Below are positions 34,921 through 43,432 of a stretch of 64,000 nt of DNA, piece by piece; within the stretch, counting starts at the first letter, position 1; each line of letters starts with the position of its first letter. The notes below the pieces were generated by a model that made no database searches, was not told the origin of the DNA, and saw nothing but the letters and a program-made list of their open reading frames with translations. Source of the DNA: Candidatus Poribacteria bacterium. GTDB taxonomy: Bacteria; Poribacteria; WGA-4E; UBA9662. Location of the stretch: positions 1 to 64,000 of the forward strand of contig PAQF01000057.1 in assembly GCA_002709695.1 (NCBI GenBank), written 5' to 3'. The position numbers and the translations under genes are program-made.

Positions 34921-36096
34921 TCAAATATCTTCTATTAGTTTACCGTTGATGATTACTTTGTGGACATTAATATTGTTATCGAATAGAATCAAGTCTGCAA
35001 CCTTACCCACTTCAATACTGCCAAGTTGATCGTCAACACCGATAATCCGCGCTGGTACAAGACTGGCCATCTTAGTTGCTTCAACCAGTGGAACATCTGC
35101 TAAATCACGCATCACGCGGACCGTTTGGTTCATTTGGATGGTACTGCTGGCGTAGCCTGTTTTATCTGGTGTAGTGGCAACTCCATTTTTAATGATGCTT
35201 TTGGTTCCATTTTTGCTTCCGAAGGCATAGATACCATCTGGCATTCCTGCACCTCGTTGGGCGTCAGTAACAACAGCAAGCTGATTGGAACCTTTGCATT
35301 TTACCGCTAGTTTTAAAAGTTCTGGTGGTAAATGTTTGCCATCGGCAATAACTTCTGTAGTTAATTGGTCCATGAGTAGTATGGATTCAATCACTCCACC
35401 TTCGCGCTGTGGTCCATTCTTTATAATTCCTGACATAGCGCAGTAGAGGTGGGTACTATGTTGGAGTCCAAGTTCGCATGCTTTTTGTATTTGGTCGTAG
35501 TTGGCGTTGGTATGTCCACAACTGGCAACAATACCTCGGTGACTCAATTCAGCAATCAGCTGGTTAGCCCCATTAATTTCTGGTGCAAGGGTCATTACGC
35601 GGATGAGATCTGTTGCCTCCAGCATCGGTAGGTAATCTTCAGGTTTAGGGTCACGAATAGCTGAGGCTAAGTGACATCCTTTTTTGTTGTAGTTAAAGTA
35701 TGGTCCTTCTATATGTATGCCGAGTAATTTGGCTCCTGTTACAGGATGGATTTGGTCTAGTGCCTGAATGGCATCCATGATGTTCAGATGAGATTCAGAT
35801 GCAGTAGTAGCCAGGAGTCCAGTTGTCCCTCCTTGGGTGTGGTAGCGGATGATTTTCCGAATGTCTTCAGCTGTGGCATCCATGAAGTCTGAGCCATTAC
35901 CTCCGTGTACGTGCAAGTCGATAAAACCAGGCGATACATAGAGTCCATTTGCTGAAATAGATTGGCATTCGTCAATTGTGGTGTTGCTAGGCATAATACC
36001 AACAATTCTGTTGTTTTCGATAACAATACAGTGGTCTTTCAAAATTTTACTAGGTGTAATTATGTTTCCGTCTTTGATTAAGAGCTTAGAACCCAT
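34921..36096 (-). CDS. nagA: N-acetylglucosamine-6-phosphate deacetylase
   Basis: A 391-residue amidohydrolase. It has the metal-binding HVHG motif (FIDLHVHGGNGSDFMD), the family's GIHIEGPYFN with the metal-binding Glu, His residues in SCGHTNANY and STHLYCAMSG, and the catalytic Asp in VVTDAQRG. The N- and C-terminal strands (LLIKDGNIITP, VGKVADLILFD) form the usual small beta domain. It converts GlcNAc-6-phosphate to GlcN-6-phosphate plus acetate in amino-sugar breakdown and cell-wall recycling. No nagB or GlcNAc transporter is adjacent. The glycosyltransferase gene lies 50 bases downstream. Confidence 0.93.
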   Translation of the reverse strand: MGSKLLIKDGNIITPSKILKDHCIVIENNRIVGIMPSNTTIDECQSISANGLYVSPGFIDLHVHGGNGSDFMDATAEDIRKIIRYHTQGGTTGLLATTASESHLNIMDAIQALDQIHPVTGAKLLGIHIEGPYFNYNKKGCHLASAIRDPKPEDYLPMLEATDLIRVMTLAPEINGANQLIAELSHRGIVASCGHTNANYDQIQKACELGLQHSTHLYCAMSGIIKNGPQREGGVIESILLMDQLTTEVIADGKHLPPELLKLAVKCKGSNQLAVVTDAQRGAGMPDGIYAFGSKNGTKSIIKNGVATTPDKTGYASSTIQMNQTVRVMRDLADVPLVEATKMASLVPARIIGVDDQLGSIEVGKVADLILFDNNINVHKVIINGKLIEDI

Positions 36097-36562
36097 TTTT
36101 AAAAGGCCTGGTGGTTCAAATTTACCTAAAAGATTGAGTCGCTTGTTGTTCTTTGTGGACCTGATCGGAGATTTGAAATCGCGTTACGGAGAAATCAATA
36201 GCCATCATATAACAGGTTCGTTTTGATCTCAAGCAATTTTAGGTGCTGCCAGGTTGGATTACAACCATTGTAGGTGGGATCTTAGTTAGGTGATGGAGAT
36301 CATCAGTACAAAGTGTTGTTCTTAGTTCTCGGGGAAAAACTACAGGTTTTTTTAAATACTTGTTTCTATTACGGTTTTGTTTTGTAGGAATTTTTTGCAA
36401 CAGTAAGCGTATCTTCTTTTTACTCCCGATTGACAGTGATTAGGACTAAATGTTTGTCCTCATGCTTTGGATGGATGTTCCAATTGTGTTACAATTTTCT
36501 GACAGAGTCTTAAAGGCGTTAAATTGTTGCTAAGTTTATACTTTCATCAAAGGGAGGGTGTC
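36097..36562. other. intergenic region between divergent nagA and kinase-like genes
   Basis: A stretch of 466 bases. A plausible plus-strand promoter lies at 36467-36495. A 13-codon in-frame extension upstream of the kinase-like gene (36524-36562) is probably not translated. I see no RNA gene or strong hairpin in the remainder; the nagA promoter must lie here, but I could not identify it. Confidence 0.45.
36467..36495 (+). promoter_or_regulatory. possible promoter of the kinase-like gene
   Basis: TTGGAT at 36467-36472 and TACAAT at 36490-36495 with a 17-base spacer, 67 bases upstream of the ATG at 36563. A moderate match to sigma-70 consensus. Confidence 0.4.
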
Positions 36563-38155
36563 ATGGTTGATAAGAGTAAGTCAAAGAAAATCGAACCTTT
36601 GCCAATTGCCAGTTTTGGTCAAGGAGAGAGAGCTTTCTTGATCCAGAAAGACTCGGCTGATCCCTCTTGTATTTTGACCTTTCCTCAATTACTAAAGGCC
36701 AAGTTGGATACTGAGGGTGGCCAAGTCGGCAGCCGGCAGAATCCAATACCATTAGTAGTAGATTCGCTTATTGGTAAGGGGGTTGTGTTGGAACGAAGGT
36801 ACAATGTGGACCAAGGTGAGCATGAAGGAAGACCTGTGAACCATATTGTATTGGGGGATGCGGACAAGGCAGTTCGGGTCTACATGACGAAGGATGGTAT
36901 GGTCCATTGGGCAGAAAGGCCTAAGCAGATAGCAGTTGATGCTCCCCAGTGCTTGATAGTTGATCGTGGCCAGTTAAAGGAAGGTAGTGAACTCTTGCTC
37001 TATGGCCTTCTTGAGGAAGGGAAAGGCAAAGAGATCCAGCAGTTTGTGCTTAATGATGATGGTACCTTGTCGTCCATGCATGCTCCGGACTTAGTTTGGG
37101 GTTGGGAGCCTGCGGCTATTAGAAAAGCTAGGCTGAATAGGATCTCAGCCTTTGTGATCAAGCATGCTAATTGGCCTGTTAAGTTGGATCCTGTCTCTTT
37201 CAAGGTTAATGAGCTTAAAGGAGGTAGATCTCCGCTGACGGAAGTCATCTATACTGTTGAATTACCAAATGCGGATTTCACTCCCGCCAAAGTAGTACTG
37301 AAACAGTATGTAGATAATCCTCTGAGGAATCGGCGCATGGTGGCAGCGTCAAATGTCTTTTCTAAGGTAGGTGGAGCTCCAGCCGTAATCGCGTCGGCAG
37401 ATAACTGGGTTATTGAGCCGTTTGTTGGCCAAAAGCCAGAATTTAGTACTGAGATTAGGATAAAACGGATAGCAGAGTTAGCGGCACGTCTTCACTTGGC
37501 TCCTATCGATTGGTTCGTTTCCTTTCGAGACGAGATGTGTCAGAAGTATCCTTGTTTACAGGATGTTCCGGTTGGTTCACTGATCTGGCCTTGTGCCGCC
37601 TACCATGACGGGCATTTAGAAAAGTATACAACGGAGGAAATGCAACAATTAAGTGTTGCATTACCTTCGCCATTGTCTGAGAGTGGGGGGGAGATAGTAA
37701 GCACACATGGAGACTTGCATAATGGTAACATTTTGTTAACCCAAGATGATGTGCTTTTGGCAGTTGACTTTGAGCATTCTGCTGTCAGCCAGGTCCGAAA
37801 AGATCTTCTGTATAATTCTTGGGAAAATGGGGCTAATAGACGTACCTTTTGTGCTGCCTATTTGCAGGCGAGAGGTATAGCGCTCAATGAAGGTGAAGTA
37901 GACCGATTGGCGGTGGATATGATATTAGGGGCGGTGGTGAATTTCCGTTTGTTGTGGGGTTTATTTTTACCAACGGGAGGTTTTGCTGGCCAGATAGAAA
38001 TGGGTCAGGCTTTGTTGGAATTAAGTCAGTTGAACGAAGCCGTGGAAGGTTTAGGAGATGACTTAGGAAAATGTGCCCTTTTGGTAGATGAAATTGATGT
38101 TTGGAAATGTATAAAAGATATAGGTTTGCTGTTAGATGTATGTACTAGGTATTGA
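36563..38155 (+). CDS. APH/choline kinase-fold phosphotransferase with an unassigned N-terminal domain
   Basis: A 530-residue soluble protein. The C-terminal 270 residues carry the catalytic signature of aminoglycoside/choline-kinase-like enzymes: STHGDLHNGNILL with the catalytic Asp and Asn, then LLAVDFEHS with the metal-binding Asp. KVVLKQYVDNPLRNRR is the likely ATP-binding Lys region. The first 220 residues are mostly beta-strand-like (VVLERRYNV, VRVYMTKDGMVHWAERP) and I do not recognise them. GGGAGGG at 36552-36558 supports the ATG at 36563 over the longer frame from 36524. The product could phosphorylate a sugar, an amine or a small antibiotic-like molecule. The gene stands alone, convergent with the beta-helix gene. 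Confidence 0.7.
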   Translation: MVDKSKSKKIEPLPIASFGQGERAFLIQKDSADPSCILTFPQLLKAKLDTEGGQVGSRQNPIPLVVDSLIGKGVVLERRYNVDQGEHEGRPVNHIVLGDADKAVRVYMTKDGMVHWAERPKQIAVDAPQCLIVDRGQLKEGSELLLYGLLEEGKGKEIQQFVLNDDGTLSSMHAPDLVWGWEPAAIRKARLNRISAFVIKHANWPVKLDPVSFKVNELKGGRSPLTEVIYTVELPNADFTPAKVVLKQYVDNPLRNRRMVAASNVFSKVGGAPAVIASADNWVIEPFVGQKPEFSTEIRIKRIAELAARLHLAPIDWFVSFRDEMCQKYPCLQDVPVGSLIWPCAAYHDGHLEKYTTEEMQQLSVALPSPLSESGGEIVSTHGDLHNGNILLTQDDVLLAVDFEHSAVSQVRKDLLYNSWENGANRRTFCAAYLQARGIALNEGEVDRLAVDMILGAVVNFRLLWGLFLPTGGFAGQIEMGQALLELSQLNEAVEGLGDDLGKCALLVDEIDVWKCIKDIGLLLDVCTRY

Positions 38156-38171
38156 CTGACAAAGGAGATAT

Positions 38172-39140
38172 CTAGGGATTATACTCTCTTTGGACGCCAG
38201 CGTCAGATACGCGGTTGGATCTAGGCTCCAATACTTCATCTACTCCATAGAATTGCTCACTATCACGTCCTGTGCCTCTTTCAATAGCATCGCTCTCGTT
38301 GTTGCCCAAAATAAAGTTTCCTCGTAACCTCCCTCCGCTATAAACTGCCCATCCTCCATTTCTAGTGATGTTGTTATCTAGAATTTCCGGTTCAGCAGAA
38401 GAATAGCAAACAATCGCATGCTGATAATTATTTGTTAATTCATTCCTTTCAATTTTTGGTCGGGCCCTGTCATCACAGATAATACCAAATTCATTTGCTT
38501 GAATCGTATTTTGAACTATTGTAGGTGAGATGCTGCCAACACACTTGATTGCGGTGCCGTTTTTGTTAATGTCATTTTGGGTAATAAGTGGGGAAGCGTG
38601 GCACAAAATCGCACTTTTACTACCTGTGATTAGACAGTACTCCAATTGGGCCGTATCTGAATCACAAATGACTGCGGTGGCAGCGTCTTGAATGTGGCAG
38701 TATGCAATACGCGAATTATGACTGGTTGATTTAATATGAATACCGATCCAATCCCCTGCCTCGGGAGGATCGTCTTCTGTACCAAGCGAACCAAATTTTA
38801 TCATACGCTCCTGTTCGCCTTCTGCATAAAAAGAACCGAAAATAACAAGGTGATGGTTCCCAGTAATAGGGTCGAATCCAACAATTGTTCCTGGACGTAT
38901 TGTTAGTGATGAACCTTCAGGAACAGTGACATTTCCAGTAACACGAACCACCCCAGACCAGATTTCATTGTTGTCTAGAACCCCTGTTTTTTCCAGTGGT
39001 TTCTCCCGTGTTCCAACGTTGCCGACATTCACCACTATCTCTTGGCAACCGATGAAAAAAACTGACCATATACCTACAGAAATTAATCGGATAGCAAACC
39101 CATTTATGAAAAAATGCGCATGCGCTTTATTCAATCTCAA
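38172..39140 (-). CDS. right-handed beta-helix lipoprotein
   Basis: A 322-residue protein with an N-terminal hydrophobic segment ending in a lipobox-like FFIGCQ (Cys32), so probably a lipoprotein. The body is a parallel beta-helix of the NosD/PbH1 type, seen as repeated short turns such as SRIAYCHIQDAATAV, AQLEYCLITGSKSAI, SPLITQNDINKNGTAI and SPTIVQNTIQANEFGI. Such repeats form carbohydrate-binding or lyase folds; no catalytic residues can be pointed to. The start overlaps the end of the cohesin-like gene by 14 bases, so it is the third gene of a coupled surface-protein operon (WD40-dockerin, cohesin-like, beta-helix). Confidence 0.8.
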   Translation of the reverse strand: MRLNKAHAHFFINGFAIRLISVGIWSVFFIGCQEIVVNVGNVGTREKPLEKTGVLDNNEIWSGVVRVTGNVTVPEGSSLTIRPGTIVGFDPITGNHHLVIFGSFYAEGEQERMIKFGSLGTEDDPPEAGDWIGIHIKSTSHNSRIAYCHIQDAATAVICDSDTAQLEYCLITGSKSAILCHASPLITQNDINKNGTAIKCVGSISPTIVQNTIQANEFGIICDDRARPKIERNELTNNYQHAIVCYSSAEPEILDNNITRNGGWAVYSGGRLRGNFILGNNESDAIERGTGRDSEQFYGVDEVLEPRSNRVSDAGVQREYNP

Positions 39141-40026
39141 TTTTTATTACACCGCGTGGGGTTCGGCCATCAGTTGGATTGAGATACTTCTGTGTTTGGT
39201 CAAGGTTTTCAAGAGGTTGTCCATTTTGGTCTGTTAGTTTAGGGCTAGCACCGCGTATTAATCGCACTTTGATTTCGGCTGCTCCGGGTTTAACTGCACG
39301 AAAAGTAGCCACTGCTAGAGTCTGAGATCTTGAGCCGACTGTAACTGTATCCTGTCCTTTTGTCATTGTCATGCCGATTGCCATTCGGCCAGGGGCGGGA
39401 TCCGAGTTTAAGTCATGAACTATTGGCATGAGCGATTTCGAAAAAGGCGAATCCTCATTGGGATTGAGCGCTTTAGCTTCTACGTTTAAAGCAAAAAGTC
39501 GGCTTCGTGTATAATCCAACTCCACAATAACCCCAAAGAGGTTTTCGACATTTTTAACTTTAATTTCGACAGGAACTTCTTCGCCTGGACTAAAAACTAG
39601 TTTGGGAGTATCAATTATTAGTAGCGGAACGCCAATTGGATCGAGTGTGATGTCTGCAGAGATCGGCTGATTTCCGACATAAGAAAGCTCTTGGCGTCCT
39701 TCTAGCACTAGATCACCATACTCGTATCCTTCAACTTTAATAATTCGGTTTTCGCCTATTGGAACACGAAGCGTGGAGAATTCTGTAGCTCTGGGTGTCA
39801 GAACGAATTGATCACGAATTGGAGGTTCAAATGGGACTTGCCTGCCTTTGGCGTCAAGATAAAGGAGCTCTACTACTACTCGGAGCTCAGGTGTTTGAAA
39901 GGAAGGAGCCAGAGCGATAGTAACACTAGTCAATTGATCCTCTTCTCCCATGGTGAAATTACGAGATGTGTCACATCCTATGGTAAAAATAATTACAAAG
40001 AGGCTGGTGATCCAAAGATACTTCAT
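39127..40026 (-). CDS. lipoprotein with a cohesin-like domain
   Basis: A protein of about 299 residues, starting at the ATG at 40026 after GGGAAAG; a TTG fifteen bases earlier is possible. IIFTIGCDTS is a clear lipobox, so the protein is anchored to a membrane. Residues 20-145 look like a beta-sandwich. Residues 150-290 read like a cohesin domain (PF00963): KLVFSPGEEVPVEIKVKNV, then LFGVIVELDY and, later, LAVATFRAVKPGAAEIKV. Cohesins bind dockerins, and the preceding gene encodes a protein with a dockerin-like pair of calcium loops. The stop overlaps the start of the beta-helix gene by 14 bases, giving tight coupling. Confidence 0.72.
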   Translation of the reverse strand: MKYLWITSLFVIIFTIGCDTSRNFTMGEEDQLTSVTIALAPSFQTPELRVVVELLYLDAKGRQVPFEPPIRDQFVLTPRATEFSTLRVPIGENRIIKVEGYEYGDLVLEGRQELSYVGNQPISADITLDPIGVPLLIIDTPKLVFSPGEEVPVEIKVKNVENLFGVIVELDYTRSRLFALNVEAKALNPNEDSPFSKSLMPIVHDLNSDPAPGRMAIGMTMTKGQDTVTVGSRSQTLAVATFRAVKPGAAEIKVRLIRGASPKLTDQNGQPLENLDQTQKYLNPTDGRTPRGVIKIEIE

Positions 40027-40051
40027 ACTGAACTTTCCCAAACTATTTTGC

Positions 40052-43000
40052 TTACTTCAATATAATGAGCCGTTTCTGGCTAGAAAAGTTGCCAGCTTTA
40101 ATCTGGTAGAAATAGATCCCGCTTGCTATTAGTTCTCCCCAATCGCTTCGTCCATCCCAGTAGGCGGCGTTAGTACGATTGAGATAATACCCAGCTTTCC
40201 TATATCCAAGGTCAAGTCTTCTGACTTTTCGACCTTTTAAGTCATAGATTGTAATTGATACTTCTTGAGCTTCTGCCAGTTGGAATGGAATCCAAGTCTC
40301 TGGGTTGAAAGGATTTGGATAATTATTGAGTAACTTCGTAACTGTGGGCAGACTCTGCATACGTAGTTGCTCAATAATATTTTTTAATGCTACTGCGAGT
40401 TCACTGCCTACACTGGTCTGGCGACTTCTGATTTGAAGACCGAAATACATTTTTTCATAAATCTCAAGCATCTCAGGGTGAGAAAATTGAGATTGTATTG
40501 GTGAGTTAGGAGCAGATGATGTAAGTTCATCGCCTATTGTTTTTTTCCAATTGTCGTTAATGGTGAAAACATCATCGAGATTGATAACACCGTCCCCATT
40601 CGCATCGGCATAAGTTGCTTGTTTATTGGACCAGGATATGGCAGGTTGTAATCGCCAACTACTATTGCCTTTTCGGCGAATCTCACCATTAAGACCCCAA
40701 AATTGGCCAACTGGTAGTATATCAAAAACGTTTACATCTCCATCACGGTTAGTGTCACCAGGCCAAACAACTAAACCTGTTGTGAATTCGAGAACGGCAG
40801 CTTCTAGAAATTTTCCGTTTACATCTTCAATTCCACTGCTAACACGGATGGTAATTGTTTCCTTCTCGCGTAAAATACTTCCTGGATTGAAGGTAATCAT
40901 GTTAGTGCCTTCAACCGCATATTGCTCTTCATTCTGAGAATAGGTAATAATCGACCCGTTTTCTAACTTTCCTTCAACCCTAAAATTAAATGGTGTTAGT
41001 GTTTCCATATTGAGTTTAGAAAATGTGGGGACTCGAACTCGAATACGGTCAGTTACGGCAACTTCCGCTGTTCGGTTTGGCTCAATTAGATCAATCAATT
41101 CTCCTGTTCGCTCTTCTTCGGTTAGGATTCCAATGTCCCAGACCAACACTGTTCCATCTAGTGATGAGGAAACTAGCAAATTTGTGCCATCGTCAAGGCG
41201 TGAGAAAGCTAGCCCCGTTACTTTTTTCGTATGGCCACTGAATTGTTGTAAGCCTTCTTCGGGATTACCATGACTCCACATTAAGATTGAGTTCTCAATT
41301 CCAACAGCCACGAAGCGTCCATCAAGGGAAATACTTAAGGCAGCTACTTCTCCAGATGCAACACTTTTATCCACAGAGAGCTGGTGAGTTTGGAGAATTG
41401 AACGGTCCTTTAAGATATCATAGAACTGGACAAATCCATTTTGCAGACCAATAACAAAGCGATTATCGTTCTTAACTGGGCTGAAAGCCACTTTTGTCCC
41501 TGGGGTGCCTATATTCAGAATTGAATTTTTTGGTTTATTTGTTAATTTCTGGATACCTTGATCTAGTGAAACTTGGTAGAGTGCTACCGTGCTGTTTGCA
41601 GCAAGTAATGCCATTATCGACCCTTCGAAGTTGAAACTGATGTCGATCAGAGGTGTATTTTTGAAATCAAGGTCATTCTCAAATTGTGGCGCTCCTTTTT
41701 GGCGTACGCGAACACTACCATCTTTTCCCACGGAACCAATCCATTGTCCTGACGGATCGTAGGCAACCATGCTGGATATTGTCGTCTCAGGGTGGCTTAA
41801 TCCTGACTGGGCAGCACTGTCACTTGGTGGATCAGATGTAATATCTAACACTGCTATCTCATTACTCTGTAATGCGATAGCGACTTCGTTAGCAGATGGA
41901 CTTAATTTGATATCATTTACCTTAGAGGGAAAAGGTAATCTTCTTTTTTCTGTCATCTCATCCAAATCCCATATCACGGCCCGCTTTGATTTGTAATTAA
42001 CTAGTAATTGGCGGTTTGTGGTTGTAGATGAAGAATGAATTGAGGAAATCTGCGGGTGAAAATCTGTAAATTCGGTGTTAATTGGAATTGCGATCTCAGC
42101 TAATCCAAGTTTGAAAAGTACGAAGGATTGGTTCAGTGGATTATTATCAGCACCAATTGCTAAAACCTTCTTTTTGGGATGAAATGCCAGTGTAATACTG
42201 TCAGCGCTGAAATCCCGATTAAGCAGCGGGCTGCCTTTTCGGGTGGCATCGGATTGGAAGACTTCCCATACTCGTAGCTTTTGGTCAGTTGCGATTGCAA
42301 GAAGGTTTCGTTGGGTTGGGTGGAAGATAATGTCGAAGATTTTTTCATTCGGAATTTGAGTTAAAAACTCGGGTCTAGGGTCAGCAACGACTTGGCGATA
42401 GATTTCGCTTGAATTGGTTTGGGTATTATATGCTCCTATTAGCAAGTGGTTTCCATCACTGTTGAAGGTTATGTTATTGATGACAAGATCTGCTGGAAGA
42501 ATACCTTTTTGAATGTTGCGGAATATTGATTCTGTCGAGCTCTTCCGCCAAATAAAAATTTCTGTTTGAGAAGCAACCGCAATACGTTGATCCATGCCTG
42601 CTACCCCAGGGTCGAATACTACATCAATAACTTCTCCTTCAAGTGTGAAAATTTGTGACAAACTCGTTTCGTCCTCACCCACAGCGTAAACAAAAACTTC
42701 GCTTTGTTCCTTCTTTCCTTCTTGAGCAATAGCCCCAATAGCCATCCATTCTTCATCAGTGCTGATGGCGACTGTTTGAATTGGTGTTCTTTGGACTTGT
42801 GATGGTGGGGTAATTGGATGACGAGGATTATTTAAGTCAAAGATCTTCAGGCCATCTACGGTAGCGATTGCAACACGCTCGTGTGACATAAACCCCAAGT
42901 CTACCGCGAAATTTTCTAGCCGGATGAATCCTGCCTGTTTTAAACTCTCGGCATCGATAATGCGTATACCGACTGATGTTGTAAGGGTAATTAGTTTTGC

Positions 43001-43183
43001 GTCCGGTGAATAGTTTACTCGTTGGATTCGCCCGTATCCTATGCGGTCAACTGCTTTGTCAGGAAGAAAACCATTACTATCGGCAACAACTAGTAATGGC
43101 GCAAGAAGCGCAACTAGTACTGGCGCAAGAAAAATAACAACAAAGAGCTTGGCTGAAAAAGAACTTCCCCAGAATTTAACCAT
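40052..43183 (-). CDS. secreted WD40-repeat protein with dockerin-like loops and a FlgD/Por-type C-terminal tail
   Basis: A 1043-residue protein. The N-terminal hydrophobic segment (residues 12-34) is a signal peptide. Residues 45-690 are WD40-like beta-propeller repeats (for example VVAFDPSGQWIGSVGKDGSV and SSSLDGTVLVWD). A Big_5-like Ig domain covers about 700-790. Two calcium loops, DTNRDGDVNVFD and DANGDGVINLDD (about residues 807 and 862), form a dockerin-like module. The C-terminus from about 950 holds LLNNYPNPFNPET and then FYQIKAG, a FlgD-Ig or Por-sorting-like tail. It heads a three-gene operon with the cohesin-like and beta-helix lipoproteins, 25 bases upstream of the former. The divergent neighbour is a PorX/PorY-like pair. 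Confidence 0.85.
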   Translation of the reverse strand: MVKFWGSSFSAKLFVVIFLAPVLVALLAPLLVVADSNGFLPDKAVDRIGYGRIQRVNYSPDAKLITLTTSVGIRIIDAESLKQAGFIRLENFAVDLGFMSHERVAIATVDGLKIFDLNNPRHPITPPSQVQRTPIQTVAISTDEEWMAIGAIAQEGKKEQSEVFVYAVGEDETSLSQIFTLEGEVIDVVFDPGVAGMDQRIAVASQTEIFIWRKSSTESIFRNIQKGILPADLVINNITFNSDGNHLLIGAYNTQTNSSEIYRQVVADPRPEFLTQIPNEKIFDIIFHPTQRNLLAIATDQKLRVWEVFQSDATRKGSPLLNRDFSADSITLAFHPKKKVLAIGADNNPLNQSFVLFKLGLAEIAIPINTEFTDFHPQISSIHSSSTTTNRQLLVNYKSKRAVIWDLDEMTEKRRLPFPSKVNDIKLSPSANEVAIALQSNEIAVLDITSDPPSDSAAQSGLSHPETTISSMVAYDPSGQWIGSVGKDGSVRVRQKGAPQFENDLDFKNTPLIDISFNFEGSIMALLAANSTVALYQVSLDQGIQKLTNKPKNSILNIGTPGTKVAFSPVKNDNRFVIGLQNGFVQFYDILKDRSILQTHQLSVDKSVASGEVAALSISLDGRFVAVGIENSILMWSHGNPEEGLQQFSGHTKKVTGLAFSRLDDGTNLLVSSSLDGTVLVWDIGILTEEERTGELIDLIEPNRTAEVAVTDRIRVRVPTFSKLNMETLTPFNFRVEGKLENGSIITYSQNEEQYAVEGTNMITFNPGSILREKETITIRVSSGIEDVNGKFLEAAVLEFTTGLVVWPGDTNRDGDVNVFDILPVGQFWGLNGEIRRKGNSSWRLQPAISWSNKQATYADANGDGVINLDDVFTINDNWKKTIGDELTSSAPNSPIQSQFSHPEMLEIYEKMYFGLQIRSRQTSVGSELAVALKNIIEQLRMQSLPTVTKLLNNYPNPFNPETWIPFQLAEAQEVSITIYDLKGRKVRRLDLGYRKAGYYLNRTNAAYWDGRSDWGELIASGIYFYQIKAGNFSSQKRLIILK

Positions 43184-43364
43184 TTGTATTTCCTAAATGT
43201 ATGAAACACTACGGTGTGAAACGCCTCTAGAATTGTGTGAATATATACTCTAATTTCTTAATTAAGCAATTGGTACAATAGCAACGTCGAACTTCCTCAC
43301 AAACACATAATTTAGCACACGTTGGAACCACTGTCAATAAGGAAATCCGTGGATTGAGATTTCT

Positions 43365-43394
43365 TTGACTTTGTCGCTCTATTTGCGTTATAAT
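43365..43394 (+). promoter_or_regulatory. sigma-70-type promoter of the histidine kinase / PorX-like operon
   Basis: TTGACT at 43365-43370 and TATAAT at 43389-43394 with an 18-base spacer, 39 bases upstream of the ATG at 43433. A strong match. Confidence 0.65.
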
Positions 43395-43432
43395 TCCGAG
43401 ATTACGTAGGGCCTTTTTGAGGTGGTGCTATA

